Translations under genes and position numbers: made by a program
Notes under the pieces: model-generated
The model's input: only the letters and a program-made list of their open reading frames with translations
What the model was told of the DNA's origin: nothing
The model's database searches: none
Assembly: GCF_023343835.1 (NCBI RefSeq)
Contig: NC_064439.1
Coordinates: 31,039,933-31,103,932 of the forward strand
Length of the DNA stretch: 64,000 nucleotides
Direction: 5' to 3'
From: Lagopus muta
Taxonomy: Eukaryota > Chordata > Aves > Galliformes > Phasianidae
Shown: one piece after another, positions 1 to 12,000 of the stretch
Layout of the letters: every line of letters starts with the position of its first letter
Position numbering within the stretch: position 1 is the first letter of the stretch

Positions 1-2680
1 CACACTTGGGCTCCTACAGGGCTTAATTACTGCATATGGAGTAAGGCACCAATAGCATTTCATGGCAGTTGGCATTTTGGAGGCTCTTGCTGGCTGACCT
101 CAGGGAAACCCAGGTGGAAGGAGATAGATACCTCTCCACAGGCTGATGGAGCCTGCAGGGCCTCTGTCACCTCTAGAAATGAGGCAAAGATACTCCAGTC
201 ATTTAGGGACAGATTATATTTTTCTTAATGTGCTTAGGTGTCTTAATGTAGGAAATTAAGTTCCGTGGCCCTTGTGATAAGCTCACCAGATGCCCATCCA
301 TAACGCTGTTTGTGAAGTACCGTGTAAAATCGGGCTCCTTGACAGAGCCAAAGAAGCCTAAGTTTCAGATCTGGGACATGTGCACTGTGACAGGAGCCAG
401 ATCTGTCGGAAACATATGCTTCTCTCTGGAACAACACCTCCACTAGCATCAGAGGATATTTGGCCTTACTAAGAAGTTGTGTGGCCTGGCCCCCAAATTT
501 CCATTTTATTGTTTGATTCCCAGCAGAAGTGTGTTGGTAACACAAGGCATCTTTGGGGCGTGTATGTCAGCATCATCCTGATGGCAGGGAGCTGGCAGGG
601 AAAAGGGCGAAGTGCGTGATAGAGTTGCTGCCTCCAGAGCTGTGAGGAGAAACCTGATGCAGAGGCAACCTCCTGCCCTGTCCCAGTGGCAGGGCTGTGG
701 AAATATGTGTATATTCCTTGCCTTGGCAGGCCACGTGTATTTGTTCTGGTAAGTCTATTGTTTTAATATCTGCAGCTACCTCTAATTTCTGCTGTAATGA
801 TGCACTTTTATTGCATTAGAGTGACCTGAAACTGTGTCCTAATCCCATAGATCCCATTTGCACAGCTTGCATTGTAGGTTTAATTTCACAGTTTTTAGTT
901 TCCCAGCTTAAAAATGTGAACAATTCATGGAGCAAAATTAACAGTTTATTAGAAATATCAGTCACTGCAAAAGTCCTAAGGGTAATTCACAGCTCTATGA
1001 AAGGTTGTGGTATAAATAATTGCTTGATGAATATGGACTGTGTCTGTTTGTCATTAAACACCAGCAGAGAGCTAATGTACTTTAATAGTCCTGCTAACTG
1101 CTATCTGACAGGCATAGAAATCACAATCAAATACAGCAGCTAGGTTAAATAATTGGTTCTGGTGTTTTTTTCTTTACGCAAAAGGTAAAATAATGACATA
1201 TGTTGTTTTCTTCACACTCCAGTAGTGGTCACGACTTATACATCCCTATAAAATATTGCCACCAATAGCTTAAATATTTCAATACCATTCCACCATTTAT
1301 CAAACAAAATATTGCAATGATTTCACCATTTTACATGTTTAAAGGCTGCACTCACAGTCTGCAGCAGTAGGAAAAACTGTTATTTCCCTCCCTGCTTGTA
1401 GGGAGCATGTTCAAGGTCCCTGAGGTAATCCATGTATTTATAAACTATGTGTAGTGTTACCCTGATCCAACCATATACCAGTAGACTCTCGTGATCCACA
1501 CACGTTTCCATGTATGATTAGAATATACAGATTTAAACCATATTCAAAGCACATTTTGAGCTTTCTCTAATGAATGCAGTGATTTTGTTTGTTTGTTTTT
1601 GTTTTCATTGAGAGGTTGTCCTACCCAGGCATAACTGAACCTAATCTCAGCACATCCTTTTCTGCCAGTAAAGGTGAGGCTACAGCCTATCGTGATTGGG
1701 AATGCGTGCAGAAGTGATGAAGGACGCTGGCAGAGATGGATTCCTCTTCCAAAATGCCTGGCTCTATTTAGATCAATTCCTACTATGCTTGACCAAAGGA
1801 GCTAAAATGAACCCCTCTTCCACACTCATGCCCCAGAGCATCTCACACTCCAGGGGTACTCATGTACCCAACCCAGCTGCCCTGGGAGAGGTCTCTCTAC
1901 GAACCACAGCACCCTTTGGGTCTCTTCCAGGCACTCCTGGATTCCTTGATTTGCATCCCAAAAGGCGCTATCAGTTCACTTTCTGCTCTCTTTGTGCCTG
2001 TTAAAGCTGAACCTGTTGTATGAATGAACTGCTTTATATTAAGAATTTCCCACAGATGAGGTGGCTACTTCATCTGCCTGTGTAACAAAGTGAATTAGGA
2101 GATAATCTATTTGTGTATGAAATTATTTAGGCCAAACAGGCTGTGCTGTGGCTCAGCTGACAGGAAATCAGGCTTTAAAATGTGGTAATTTTTGTCACTC
2201 ACAGTCAACTCCTCAGGATAATTATAGTGGTCTCTAATTTGGGAGGCTGCAATGTTTTTGCAGTGTTGGCAGAGTTTGACCAATGTAGTTTCTTGGTTAC
2301 TAAATGGCAGGTGCCTGAAGTGAATGTTTTAAAGTAGATCTACTTAGTGAAGAAACTACAGATAGGAAATAACTCCTTGCCATTATTGATCTTATTTTTT
2401 ATCAGATGGGATTACGTTAGCATGCTGAAAATAAAAAAAAAAAAGTAGGATTCTTCCTGTTTTCAGAGGCAAGATAGGACATATGGTATCTTGATAGATA
2501 ATTATGCATTTGAAATTATCATCTGGTTATGAAATACTTTTGTTCTACTAGCCTTTCCTCAACTAGGACAAGCAGTGTAGGGAAAGACTCAACGCTTAGT
2601 GAAAAGTTTTCTTGGACATCTATATCCTGGAAAGTGACGTTTGTGCTGTCAGGAATGAGCACCTTCAGAGATGAGAGGCA
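1..2680. other. Non-coding intergenic sequence, no gene seen
   Basis: No exon, RNA gene or repeat family is recognisable here. The ORFs (up to about 110 codons, around 0.24-0.55, 0.92-1.14, 1.70-2.00 and 2.53-2.86 kb) have no domain or biased composition and are what chance gives. The stretch at about 0.74-1.15 kb is AT-rich with many TAAT/ATTA cores and no repeat signature, so it could be an old conserved non-coding element, but one sequence cannot show that. There is a 12-base A run at 2433-2444. Confidence 0.6.
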
Positions 2681-2689
2681 GGTTAAGCT

Positions 2690-2890
2690 TCTCCAGTGTG
2701 TTCAACAAGTTCCTGTCGTTCCAGTTACCTCCCAACTTCTCCTTGAGTGTGAGAGCTCACCAAGGCAGGTCTGCTTTCCAGTAGGTCAGCTCCCACACTG
2801 TACTGGTGCATGGTGTTATCCCTCCCCAGATGCAGGACTATGCAGTTACTTTTGCTGAACTTCATGATGTTCTTCTGTGTCCATCACTTC
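2690..2890 (-). repeat. CR1 LINE fragment, ORF2 middle region
   Basis: The + strand reads as the reverse complement of CR1 ORF2. The stretch around 2795-2870 (tactggtgcatgg, then atgcaggactatgcag, then gctgaacttcatgatgttc) matches the well-known antisense CR1 block 'ctggtgcatggg...gcaggac..tgca...ttgaacttcatgaggttc'. It is non-LTR retrotransposon DNA, 5' and 3' truncated and full of substitutions, so it is inactive. It abuts a second CR1 piece that starts at an earlier point of the antisense consensus, so the two are separate insertions or a rearranged copy. The left edge is uncertain. Confidence 0.7.
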
Positions 2891-3870
2891 AGCCTTCTCT
2901 TCTCTGTACTAAACAGCCCCATGTTTTTCCACTCCCTTCTCATGACATAGGTCATGCTTTACGGACTTCTTTTCACCCTCACAGTTTTCCTCCAGTCCTT
3001 CTGCAGTTGGCCAGGACTCTATCACTGGTGCTGTCCCAGACTGAGTGTTTATTAGTGCTGCTTATGGACAGACCTTTCTTCATCTGGCTCGGAGGCAGAA
3101 CTTTCCCTCAGGTACACCAGGATGCTGTTTGCTTATTTTGCAACCATGTGATGTTGTTGACTCATAATCTGTTTGTGATTCACTGAAAAGCTTAGTGCTC
3201 TACTGAAGTATTGCTGCCTAGCCAGGCATTTTCCATCCTGCATTTGAAGAAATAAATATAGGGATTTGTGTGCCCTTATTGAATTTTTGCCTATTACTTT
3301 CAAGCCATTTTCCTAATTTGTCAAGAATGTTTTAAATTCTCCTTCTGTGCTCCTCCCTGCTTGCAGCCTTTCCAACATTGGTGTTGCTTGAAAATTTAAT
3401 AAAGTATGCTTTTTAATTCATCATACAAGTCATTAATGAAAATATTGAATTGTACTAGATTGAGGACAGACCACACTCGACACATTCCTTCCGTTTGGGA
3501 GCTATTGATAGCTATGGTCTAAGTATGTGTTCCCCAGCCACCTGTATGCCACTTGTAAATGTCTGCTAGCACACATTTTGCTCTCTTTTATGAGTTTGTT
3601 GTACCAGGCCAGAAGAGACAGGCTACTGACAATGGGGGTGTACTAAAGCAGGGCCAGTTGTGATCTTCTCAAAATTAGCGTGACTTGTTACCATAGGAAG
3701 AATTGAATTTGCCATGCTTAATTCCTAAAAAAAACCCCATATTGTCTGTCATTTATCTTCTTCAGGTTTTGATTTAGTAGTTTAATTATTCCCTTCAAAT
3801 TTGGAAAAGGAGCTGGCTACTCAATAATTTTGTTGCCCCTTTTTTTTTCTGCCCCTTTTTAAGAGAAAGC
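2891..3870 (-). repeat. Ancient CR1 LINE fragment, ORF2 reverse transcriptase region
   Basis: This is antisense CR1 of an old, amniote-wide type. Recognisable antisense landmarks follow in the right order: the ccttctcttct block at about 2892, 'tgcaaccatgtgatgttgttgactcat' type sequence near 3140, 'attgaatttttgcc' near 3280, a 'ggtgttgcttgaaaatttaat' stretch near 3380, and 'gtcattaatgaaaatattgaat' near 3430-3450, which is the most diagnostic piece. The match fades by about 3850 in a T/C-rich run. There are many indels and stops and no usable reading frame. The order and landmarks are seen directly; the subfamily is inferred from memory of CR1 consensus sequences. Confidence 0.8.
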
Positions 3871-5272
3871 AACAGCATCAACACCACTCTGCTGTAAAAC
3901 CTCTTTTATTACTCAAGCTCTGCAGAACAGTCACAGGCAGCTTTGGGCTTCATTTGCAGGGTGACTTCCCAGCAGAGCCTGAAGCCATCAGTCTCTGTGC
4001 CATCACCTCTGTCCTGCTGGACATAACGCAACTGGGAGCTGGACTGGGAGCTTTGTATAGGCTGAAAAATGGCCTTCTCTTCATGGGAGCATGTCAGCCA
4101 GAGTGCATGTCTTGAGCAGTGCTCCCTTGACTAACAACTGCAGCCACAGCCTGGCATGCTGCTGAGTACTTCTGGATGGACACCCAGGTCTGAGGGCCTC
4201 TGGGATGCATGAACGCTGGCAGTCTGCCTGGTCCTGGCTGCAGCCTGCGTCCTGGCTTTCAGCTGCTGATGTTAACTGTGTTGACTGCCTGATCTCAGGT
4301 GGCCCTTTTAGTGACAACTGATGATACTTTTCATGATATTATCAGTAGATGATTTTCCTGCCTTGCTACATGTCTGGACAACTCTTGCCTTAGTCATATT
4401 CATATATTCTAACTGTTAATATTACCTGTTTGCCTTTATCTGTGGGGAGCTATATTTTGTTTCACTCCAGAGCTTTTATGGCTGTAGCCCTGCACTATCA
4501 TCCTTTATATACGCCCATAACAGCATGAGGTTTAGGGAGCTTCTTTCCTTTCTTCCTTCCCTTTCTTGAGGTGAAAGAAGTGCTGGTGATGGCTGGGCTG
4601 TGGCCAAGCCTTACAGCCTTCCTGCCTGAGGAGGGAATTTACCCTTCTGTCCTCCACATACTTTCTTCAAGAAAAGGACAAACACTGGAAAATCATTTCC
4701 CTCCAAGATTTCTAGTGGGATTTTAATTACCTAAAGTAGGTTCTTATTTCCATGCAACCCATCTCTTTACATTTCTCTTATACACAGATACATAAATACA
4801 CATATTATATATATGTATATATACATTTAGGTGTTTAATTTTGAACAAGCTTTCACAACTGTCCATAACCAAGGTTGTTTTTTGTTGGCTTCTTACTGCT
4901 AAGCCAGGGCTACTATGTGGTAATAGAAGAATGCTTTGCTTGTGGGGCTGAATGACAGATTTGTAGCTTATAGTAAAACTGCCTATGGGTTTATTACCTT
5001 GCTGTCATGCATTTCAAAAGCTACAGTAGAATGGACCTGAATAATCCCTCAGCCACTACTTGCGTATGTGCTTGATGATAAATGTCAGGTCACTGTTGAG
5101 TTTGAGCAGCTGAGAAGGTAAGGGTAAGTAAAAGATCTTGGGTAAAGCAGCATCAGCAAAAAATCTGCCTGTGTGACACCACACTTTTCCATAGCATGAA
5201 AAGATTGTCCATGACATCTGCAACCACTCCTAAGACAAGAGCTAACTTTTTTCTGCTCTTATGTACCTAGGG
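3871..5272. other. Non-coding intergenic sequence
   Basis: No gene or known repeat is seen. The minus-strand frame at 4081-4317 has no recognisable domain. A short alternating AT tract (tatatatatgtatatatac) lies at about 4805-4826. Confidence 0.6.
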
Positions 5273-5335
5273 TCATAAAATCATCGAATTGTAGAATTGT
5301 TTGAGTTGGAAGAGAACATTTAAGGCCTCTGGCAC
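5273..5335 (-). repeat. CR1 LINE 3' end, antisense
   Basis: The + strand starts with degenerate tcataaaatcatcgaatt repeats followed by gttggaagagaac. This is the reverse complement of the CR1 3' terminus (GGTCCCTTCCAAC, then ATTCTATGATT repeats). Only about 60 bases are kept, and it is diverged by several substitutions. It faces a plus-strand CR1 3' end a few bases downstream. Confidence 0.75.
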
Positions 5336-5344
5336 AGATTCCAC

Positions 5345-5517
5345 CAAATGTGTGGTGGAAGCCCCATCCCTGGAAACATTCAAGGTCTGGCTGGACAGAG
5401 CTCTGAGCAACCTGATCTGTACTGTAGATGTCCTTGTTCATTGCAGGGGAGTTGGAACACATGTCTTCCAAAGGTCCCTTCCAACTGAAAAGATTCTGTG
5501 ATTGCATTCTGTGATTT
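5345..5517 (+). repeat. CR1 LINE 3' end, sense
   Basis: This is a sense CR1 terminus. The ORF2 end and 3' UTR signature 'ccccatccctggaaacattcaagg', then 'gagcaacctgatct', 'gttggaac' and 'ggtcccttccaact' come in the expected order. It finishes with two copies of attctgtgatt, the degenerate 8-bp tail of CR1. The copy is 5' truncated, with about 170 bases kept. Together with the antisense end just upstream it forms an inverted pair. Confidence 0.88.
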
Positions 5518-5914
5518 TCTATTTATTTGTGGTGTTTGCATGCTTATCACACAAGCATAAATGCATCATACTGGATTCTTTATCACACAGTTTGAATTAG
5601 ATTGTCTCCAAAGAATTGGTAGTCTTCAATATGCAAAGTAGTTCTCTAGTTTGATGACTGTCGTGAAGTATTAAATCAAGTATTCAGGATTTATATTGCT
5701 AAAGCACCCTCTAGTGGGGCAATAACAGAAGAGTTATTTTTTACCTGGGCACAACACCTACTCTGTGTGTTGGAAAACAGCAGTGTAAAGGCTGAACATC
5801 AGAGGGAATATACAAATGCACGGAGGTGTTAGTTAAGGCTTTTAATGTCCATGCAACGCAAAGCGTTTGTCCCAGTACCAGGAAGGTGGCTGTATAGCTT
5901 CATTGCATGTAATC
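5518..5914. other. Non-coding intergenic sequence
   Basis: No gene or repeat is seen. It contains a CTCF-like motif at 5705-5720 (see findings). Confidence 0.55.
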
Positions 5915-6160
5915 ACAGAATAACAGCATCATTTTAGAGGAGACCGTTGGATATCATCTCATCTAATCTCCTTTTCAAAGAGGATTCAGATAGATAAGGA
6001 GTCTTGAGGCCCTCTCCAGCTGAGTTTGGAATATCTCCATTACATACATTGCACAACTGTTCCAGTTTTTGACGGTAAAGAAAAACCTAATACTTACATC
6101 TAAACAGAGTTTCTCTTGTTGCACGTTCTGGCTGTTATTTCTGAGCCTGCAGCTGTGAAC
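5915..6160 (-). repeat. CR1 LINE 3' fragment, antisense, diverged
   Basis: The + strand shows a degraded tail (aatcacagaataacagcatcat), then 'gaatatctcc...', 'caactgttccag', 'gtaaagaaaaacctaatacttacatctaaacag' and 'ttgttgcacgttctggctgttatttct'. These are the successive antisense blocks of the CR1 3' UTR and ORF2 end (standard form 'gcaacctgttccagt...gtaaagaa.ttcctaat.tctaa'). Divergence is high, so this is an old copy. The 5' truncation is near 6160. Confidence 0.78.
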
Positions 6161-8960
6161 CACCAGGCATTACTGACCCTCACTGTTCCTCAGGGTCTCT
6201 ATGATGTGAATCCTGGGAATCATCTTGAATTATTTGGAAAAATGTTGATGGTCTCCTTTGGATACTGTTTTCTCATAAATGACTTTCTGAGTGTCAGTGA
6301 ATTAGTGGAGATAAGGAATGGTAGTGATACGATATTCCTGGCACAATGAAGCAGATTACTTTCTAGTCTCATGCTGAGATCCTCATTCTGCCAAGTTCGT
6401 CCCACCAAGTTATTCCCCATAAGATTAAGGATATGCAATAAAATGTCTTAGACGTGAGCTTGCACAGCTGCTTGTTGGACCTGGACCAAGTAACAGAGCT
6501 GTGAAATTCTGATGTAGTATTGTACAGATCTCTGACTAGTTTTGTCATTTATTAAGTGAAAGAGAAGAAAATCCTAAGTTAAAATAACCTAAGTATTGCT
6601 AAGAATTGGTTAAGTTTTACTCAGGCATACACAAGCTATACTAACATAAAGGAGCCTATGAACATCTGCATGAAACCAGGTAGTTAAAGCAGGAGATACC
6701 ACCGCCCAAAACATGGCAAGACACGGCAGTACAAACACACCCATATAGCTGGAGGGGCCTGCAGGCTTGCATCACTCAGTGTGAGCTGCAGAGCATCAGC
6801 TGAAAATGTGTGACTGTGTGGCAGGGAGACAGCAGCAGGAAGGTGCAAAAAGACACACGCTCAGATGGCACTGGATGCAGCTTGAATAACAAGTTGGGGT
6901 GTATCACTAGGGGAATAAGAAAGCACTGAAAGAGAGAGAATGCTCAAGGGCCAAGTGCCTGCTGAAGGGAGATGGGATTGTGGTAAAGAAATCACTTCTC
7001 AGTTTCATCTTCAGGAAAAGGGCATTTTTTTCTGCTTGCTGCGTGGTCCAGCATGCATCCTGGCTGTAGCAAGCAGGGGAAGAGTAGGCAGGAGAATCTT
7101 CTGAACAGGCCAAGCTGCAGTAATGTTTTTCTAGAAATGCAGAAGATTTTCCAGTGACCAAGCTTTGGCTGTTGTCACCATGAAGAGAAAAACAGCAAAA
7201 GGTGTTTTCCCCCTCGCTTAAAAAGTGAGTGGCACTCCTCATGGTGTGTGGAGGGGGTCGCACAGTGCTGTGCTTGCAGCGTCTCTGCTGAGAAGATAGG
7301 CAAGCTGCACCGTGACACAGTTTTCAGGGCACAGCCCTGTATATTATTAGGAAATCAACAGCATCACAGTCTATGGTTTACTTTTAGTTCCCAAGGCTGG
7401 GCTTGGAAGCTGCTGAGAGTTGTATGGATTGGTTATTCCAGATTAGCACTGGTGCACCTCCTGAGCTTCCTGCAGGCCTACCTGGAGCCACTGTGTGTCT
7501 CCAGGGATGTGGCACCCAACCCGGCCCTCCGCAGCTCTGTTCTCGCACCATACATGTCTGAAGCATCCCCTGCACTGCCGATGTCCTGCCAGCCCAGAGC
7601 AGGATGTCTGGAGCGAGGATTAGGCGAGAGGTAATGATAGTTCTTTCAAAGTGGCTGGATAAAATTAGACACATATAATCAGTGGTCAGGTGGCTGGAGA
7701 AAAGGAGCTTTGTGAATGGTCAGCAGTGGCTGACATCCAGACTCACCACCTCAGAGTAGAAGTGCCTGTCTGTGCCTCAACACTGCAATGCTCACTAGGG
7801 CCAGGAGCTGAGGCTGAAGCTCCCCTGGAGCTGACTTTCCTCAGGCACTTTTCACTTCCACCTTCCCCTGCTCACGTACTGATCTGTGCATCTGCAACCT
7901 TACTTGCAGGGAGGCCAGCATCTCTGCAGGCAGCCAGCTGCCAGGACCATTTATTTTTTCCAATTAGTGGAAAACAGAGGGTGTTTCCTCTAGACATGTT
8001 TTAAAAACAGCATGCATAAGAGAAGAAAACCCCAGTGGACATCTGATATTCTGCTTGACCTCTTTCTGCTGAGAGACAGCAGTGCTGTCTCACCTACCCT
8101 TCCTCTGAGCTTGTTGGAAGACCCAATGCTGCTTATAGAAAACTGGACAGGGAGCACATTGCACCTTCTGCAGCTGAATGGTTCAGCAGGTGGGCTTGCT
8201 GCCTTATGCGTTTGCTCAGAGTACTCTAAAAGCCACAGGAACCATGCTCCAAATGCTTGCAATTTACAGTAAAAGAAGATCTGGGAAAGCCCATGCACCT
8301 GCAATAGACCCGAAGGTACTGAGAAGACTCTCGTTCTTCTCTGCTGAATTTCAGCAGACCTTTCCTGGATTTTCTTCCCATTCTAGCTCTCCGCTCTGGC
8401 ACATTTCTGTTGTGCAATTTGGCTTTTCATACATTTCCTTTCAGCAGCAGTTTGGAACTAGAATTAAAAAGGGTGACAAAAAGCACTAATCAAAGACCTG
8501 CCTTTACAAATTCGACAAGCACTTATTTTATTTTGCTGCTTAATAATATATTTCTTTTCTGTGGGTGCAGCACTGAGGAGGCAGAACAGCAGCATTTGGA
8601 GCAGCTGTTAATTTTACCTATTACTATAACTTATTAATCTTGAAATGTGGAGAAATGATATTGAACCTTAGTTTAGCATTTATAGCAGCACTTGATCAAA
8701 AGTGGTTTAAGCCTATATACTGTTTCTGACACTAGGGGGAGTACATAATTTATTTTGTAAAAACAAAAAAAAAGCAAGCCTTGATATTTAAATACAAAAT
8801 ACATCAAAAGTGGGAAAAGCAAAAATGTTGAAGAGCTTTATCCCTCATTTTGTTACATTTTAAAGACAAGCTGAGAAACTGCCTTATGTGCTGCCCTTAT
8901 CTGAGTAGGTTGTGTGGGTGGTGCCCATAAAGCCACCATGGGGCAGATAACCAGACAGCC
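6161..8960. other. Non-coding intergenic sequence
   Basis: No exon or repeat family is recognised. Several overlapping frames of 60-130 codons occur on both strands at 6.9-8.5 kb. None has a domain, signal peptide or consistent splice sites, and they overlap one another, as expected of a GC-richer stretch of non-coding DNA. Confidence 0.55.
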
Positions 8961-8969
8961 CATATTTGC

Positions 8970-9034
8970 TTTGTGTGTGTCTGTGTGAGTGTGAACACAC
9001 GGGATGCACAACCAGCCCACAGGACACACACAAA
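8970..9034. repeat. GT/AC-rich inverted repeat (hairpin-capable)
   Basis: The left arm TTTGTGTGTGTCTGTG (8970-8985) pairs with the right arm CACAGGACACACACAAA (9018-9034). The arms are complementary apart from one extra base in the right arm. The loop of about 32 bases contains its own small fold, GTGTG-AA-CACAC (8989-9000). It may simply be a diverged microsatellite; function is unknown. Confidence 0.6.
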
Positions 9035-12000
9035 CATCTGTGCCCGCAGCTCTCTATCTCTGGTGCTCCTACATTCCCCCTCCACCTGTCCCCTGAAGCT
9101 ACCACAATGCCTGAGTAGATGCTATCTCTGCAGCATGATTATCCTCACAGCATGCCTGGGAGGCAGGAAAGAGGCTCTATTATGTTTTACGGCTGGAAAT
9201 AGAGAGAGCACCCACAGCTTCACAGGAGCTTGGGGCAGAAAAGTGAAACCCAGATCTGTGTACCTTGTCCAGGCTCAAAATTCATCTCCTAGCACAGCAG
9301 GTTGTTAAGATGTAAGGTGCCCTTCCTTGGCTATTTTCCCAAAGCTAATGTACAAGGATTTCCCGGTGCCTTCTGTACTGAGATGTTGGTGCAGTCGGCT
9401 GGGTGTATCGCTGACTCTGCAGCCTGTTCTGCAGTCCCAATACACAGGAGGTGAGTTGGGCTCAGGTGGATGCAAGAACAATGCCCTTTGCAGGTGGTGT
9501 GGGGAGAAAGTGACTCCTTCACACTCCTCTACTCCAATAAGGGAGATTCTCACACAGATGGGCACAGATTATCCTGTTGTCCTATTAAAACTTTCATAAA
9601 GTCACATAGAATATATAAACACTGTTGTCCAGGGTGACCTGTATGGTTTTGCAGCCCGAGCATCCATAGTTTCATTGCCTGTGTGATGGGTCTCACTTGC
9701 AGCATGTGATTAAGTTTATTACATCCTTATCTCAGTTACAATGTAATTATCTGATACAGAGGTCTCCGAAGTCTCTTTATCATGGGCAAGGGGATTTCTT
9801 TTAGATGACAAAAACAAAGTCAATTCTGGAAATGTTATCAACTTGTTATCCCTGTACGTGACAGGAGCAACTGAGTCCCTTCTGAAGCCTTCCACCAAGC
9901 CCTCGTCCTGTCCATCTGTGGCTGCAGTTATTACATCAACAACTAACTTAAATCATTCTATTAGGGAATATATTGCAATGAAACTGCACTGCTTTTAAAA
10001 TACATTCTAATGTCTTTAGTGAAGGATTTGGATTATTACACTGTGATTTTGGAGGGAGAAATCTGAGCAAAGTATAGAAATACTGTAACATTTGTGGGCA
10101 AATTTTGTCTCCTGCCAGCCACAGACACCAAATGCTAAAGCCATGCCCACAAAGGGCTTTCTGCCCCACTTCAGTCCATCCACAAACACTCAGGTCCAGG
10201 TCAATAAAGCTCAACAAACAAAAAGTATGAAATAGACCTTCTTCGCTCTTCCCATTGCTTCTTCAGACCAGGCAGCAATTCCCTTCTCAGTAATGGGTGA
10301 TCCCTCCACTTCCAGGGCTTCCTGAGGGACAAATCTCAGTGACTTCCCACTCCTGGGGAAGGCTTTATTCATGTTTGAGATTTATGGAGCCAAGTCACAT
10401 TCCCAGAACTGTTTTCTAGCACCTGGGCAATTATTTGTTATTGAGAAGGGGGGCTGCCCCGTGGGGACCCTGAAGAATCCATGTAATGCAATGCAGCTGT
10501 ATTTGGACTTTTTTTTCTTTTCTTTTCATGCACAAAACGTACACTGAGCTTTGTATATATGAGAAAAGCAAGACCAAAGCTATATAGGGAGCACCTATTG
10601 TTAAGCATCACAGGATCTTCCTGTCTCTTTCACTCAGATGTGAAATATTTCTCTTCCTTTCAACTGCTACCCATTGAAAAGATGTTTTTTCTCTATCCTG
10701 TTTACAGATTCACAAAGTATAGAAACAACAAAAATCATAAACAGCTGATAAAGCAATTCACCGCCTACCTGAACACCAGAGCACATCAACCCTACCTCCT
10801 CACTTATGTCAAAATCTCACGTGGAACAGAATTGAGTAGAGCACTCTTAAAGCTCATGCTCTAAGGCTTGACATCTCTCTGCTTTCTCTTTGCCTCCATC
10901 CCCTTCTGCAACACAACAGGAGATCTGACATAAATGAGGAGCTGGGCTTGGTGTCTAATCCCCTGAAGTACTCATTTTGTCTCTGTGAAAGAAGAGTGTC
11001 CCCAGTGCATTGGTCTATCTTGTCAAAGTTTTGTTTTAGGGGCCATATAAGTATTACTTCTGAGCAACCAATCCTTCTCCAATGTACCACCCAACATTTG
11101 GCCTCTTCACACTTGCACATTCTCTTTAAAGGGGAGAAATGAAACAGCTTACAAATATGTGTTCTTCTTATTGTAAGTGCATAAAGGAGAACTGCGGTGA
11201 GAAAGAAGGGGGTGAGGATGGTGAGAACAACTTTTTTTTTTTTGCGGAAGGAAGAACAAAAGCCTGTGGAAGAAGGAAGGAACCAAAGAAAGGTGAGAGT
11301 GGAGGATGACACCACTGCACCATACTTTGGTGACCTGCTCCAGGTTTCCTTTTTTATGGTCCCAATGGAATCGCTGAGACCCAGGACCATAAAAGAATTG
11401 AATCAATGACCTCTGCACCGGACTCAGATTTTTCTGCATCTAAACACACAACACTTGAACACCTTAGCCTCTCATCTATCAGTTAGGGGAAATACCTCTG
11501 TCTACTCTACAAACAGATGTACCAAAAGGCTGTGAAACACTTGAGTTGCATGGCGTGTGATGGCTCACAGAAAGAAAACCCAAATCTTAGAAGTAAGGAT
11601 AGTAGAGAGAGGAAGGACTGAAAATATGAGCAGAGGAGGGAGGATGGAAGACCACAGCTAGTTTTATAAAGACAGAAAGATGCAGGAAATAAAAGCCTGG
11701 GAAGAGCAAAAACCTCAGGGACAAAGTAATAAGTTTCCATGTAAAAGTGCATGTGCAGAATATCATAATGAAAAATACAGCACCATTGTCAGGGGACTTT
11801 GCTGCTTGGGAAACAGAGGCTGAACAATCTGACAGGGAGGAAATAGCCCTGGTGTTCATTAGTCAAAAGCAAAGATGTACCACATAACCAGACTTCTGCA
11901 TTACCTGCATACCTAAATACAGAACTAGGAATATGTGCTGATTTCGTGTCCTATGACTGTGGACCACGTTTGCTGTGCCCTTGCTGCACACTCATTGCCC

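Noticed and set aside
10854..11390. 178-codon open frame on the minus strand
   Set aside because: It reads through a poly-T tract as a lysine run, has no domain I recognise and overlaps other frames on both strands. Chance is the simpler explanation.
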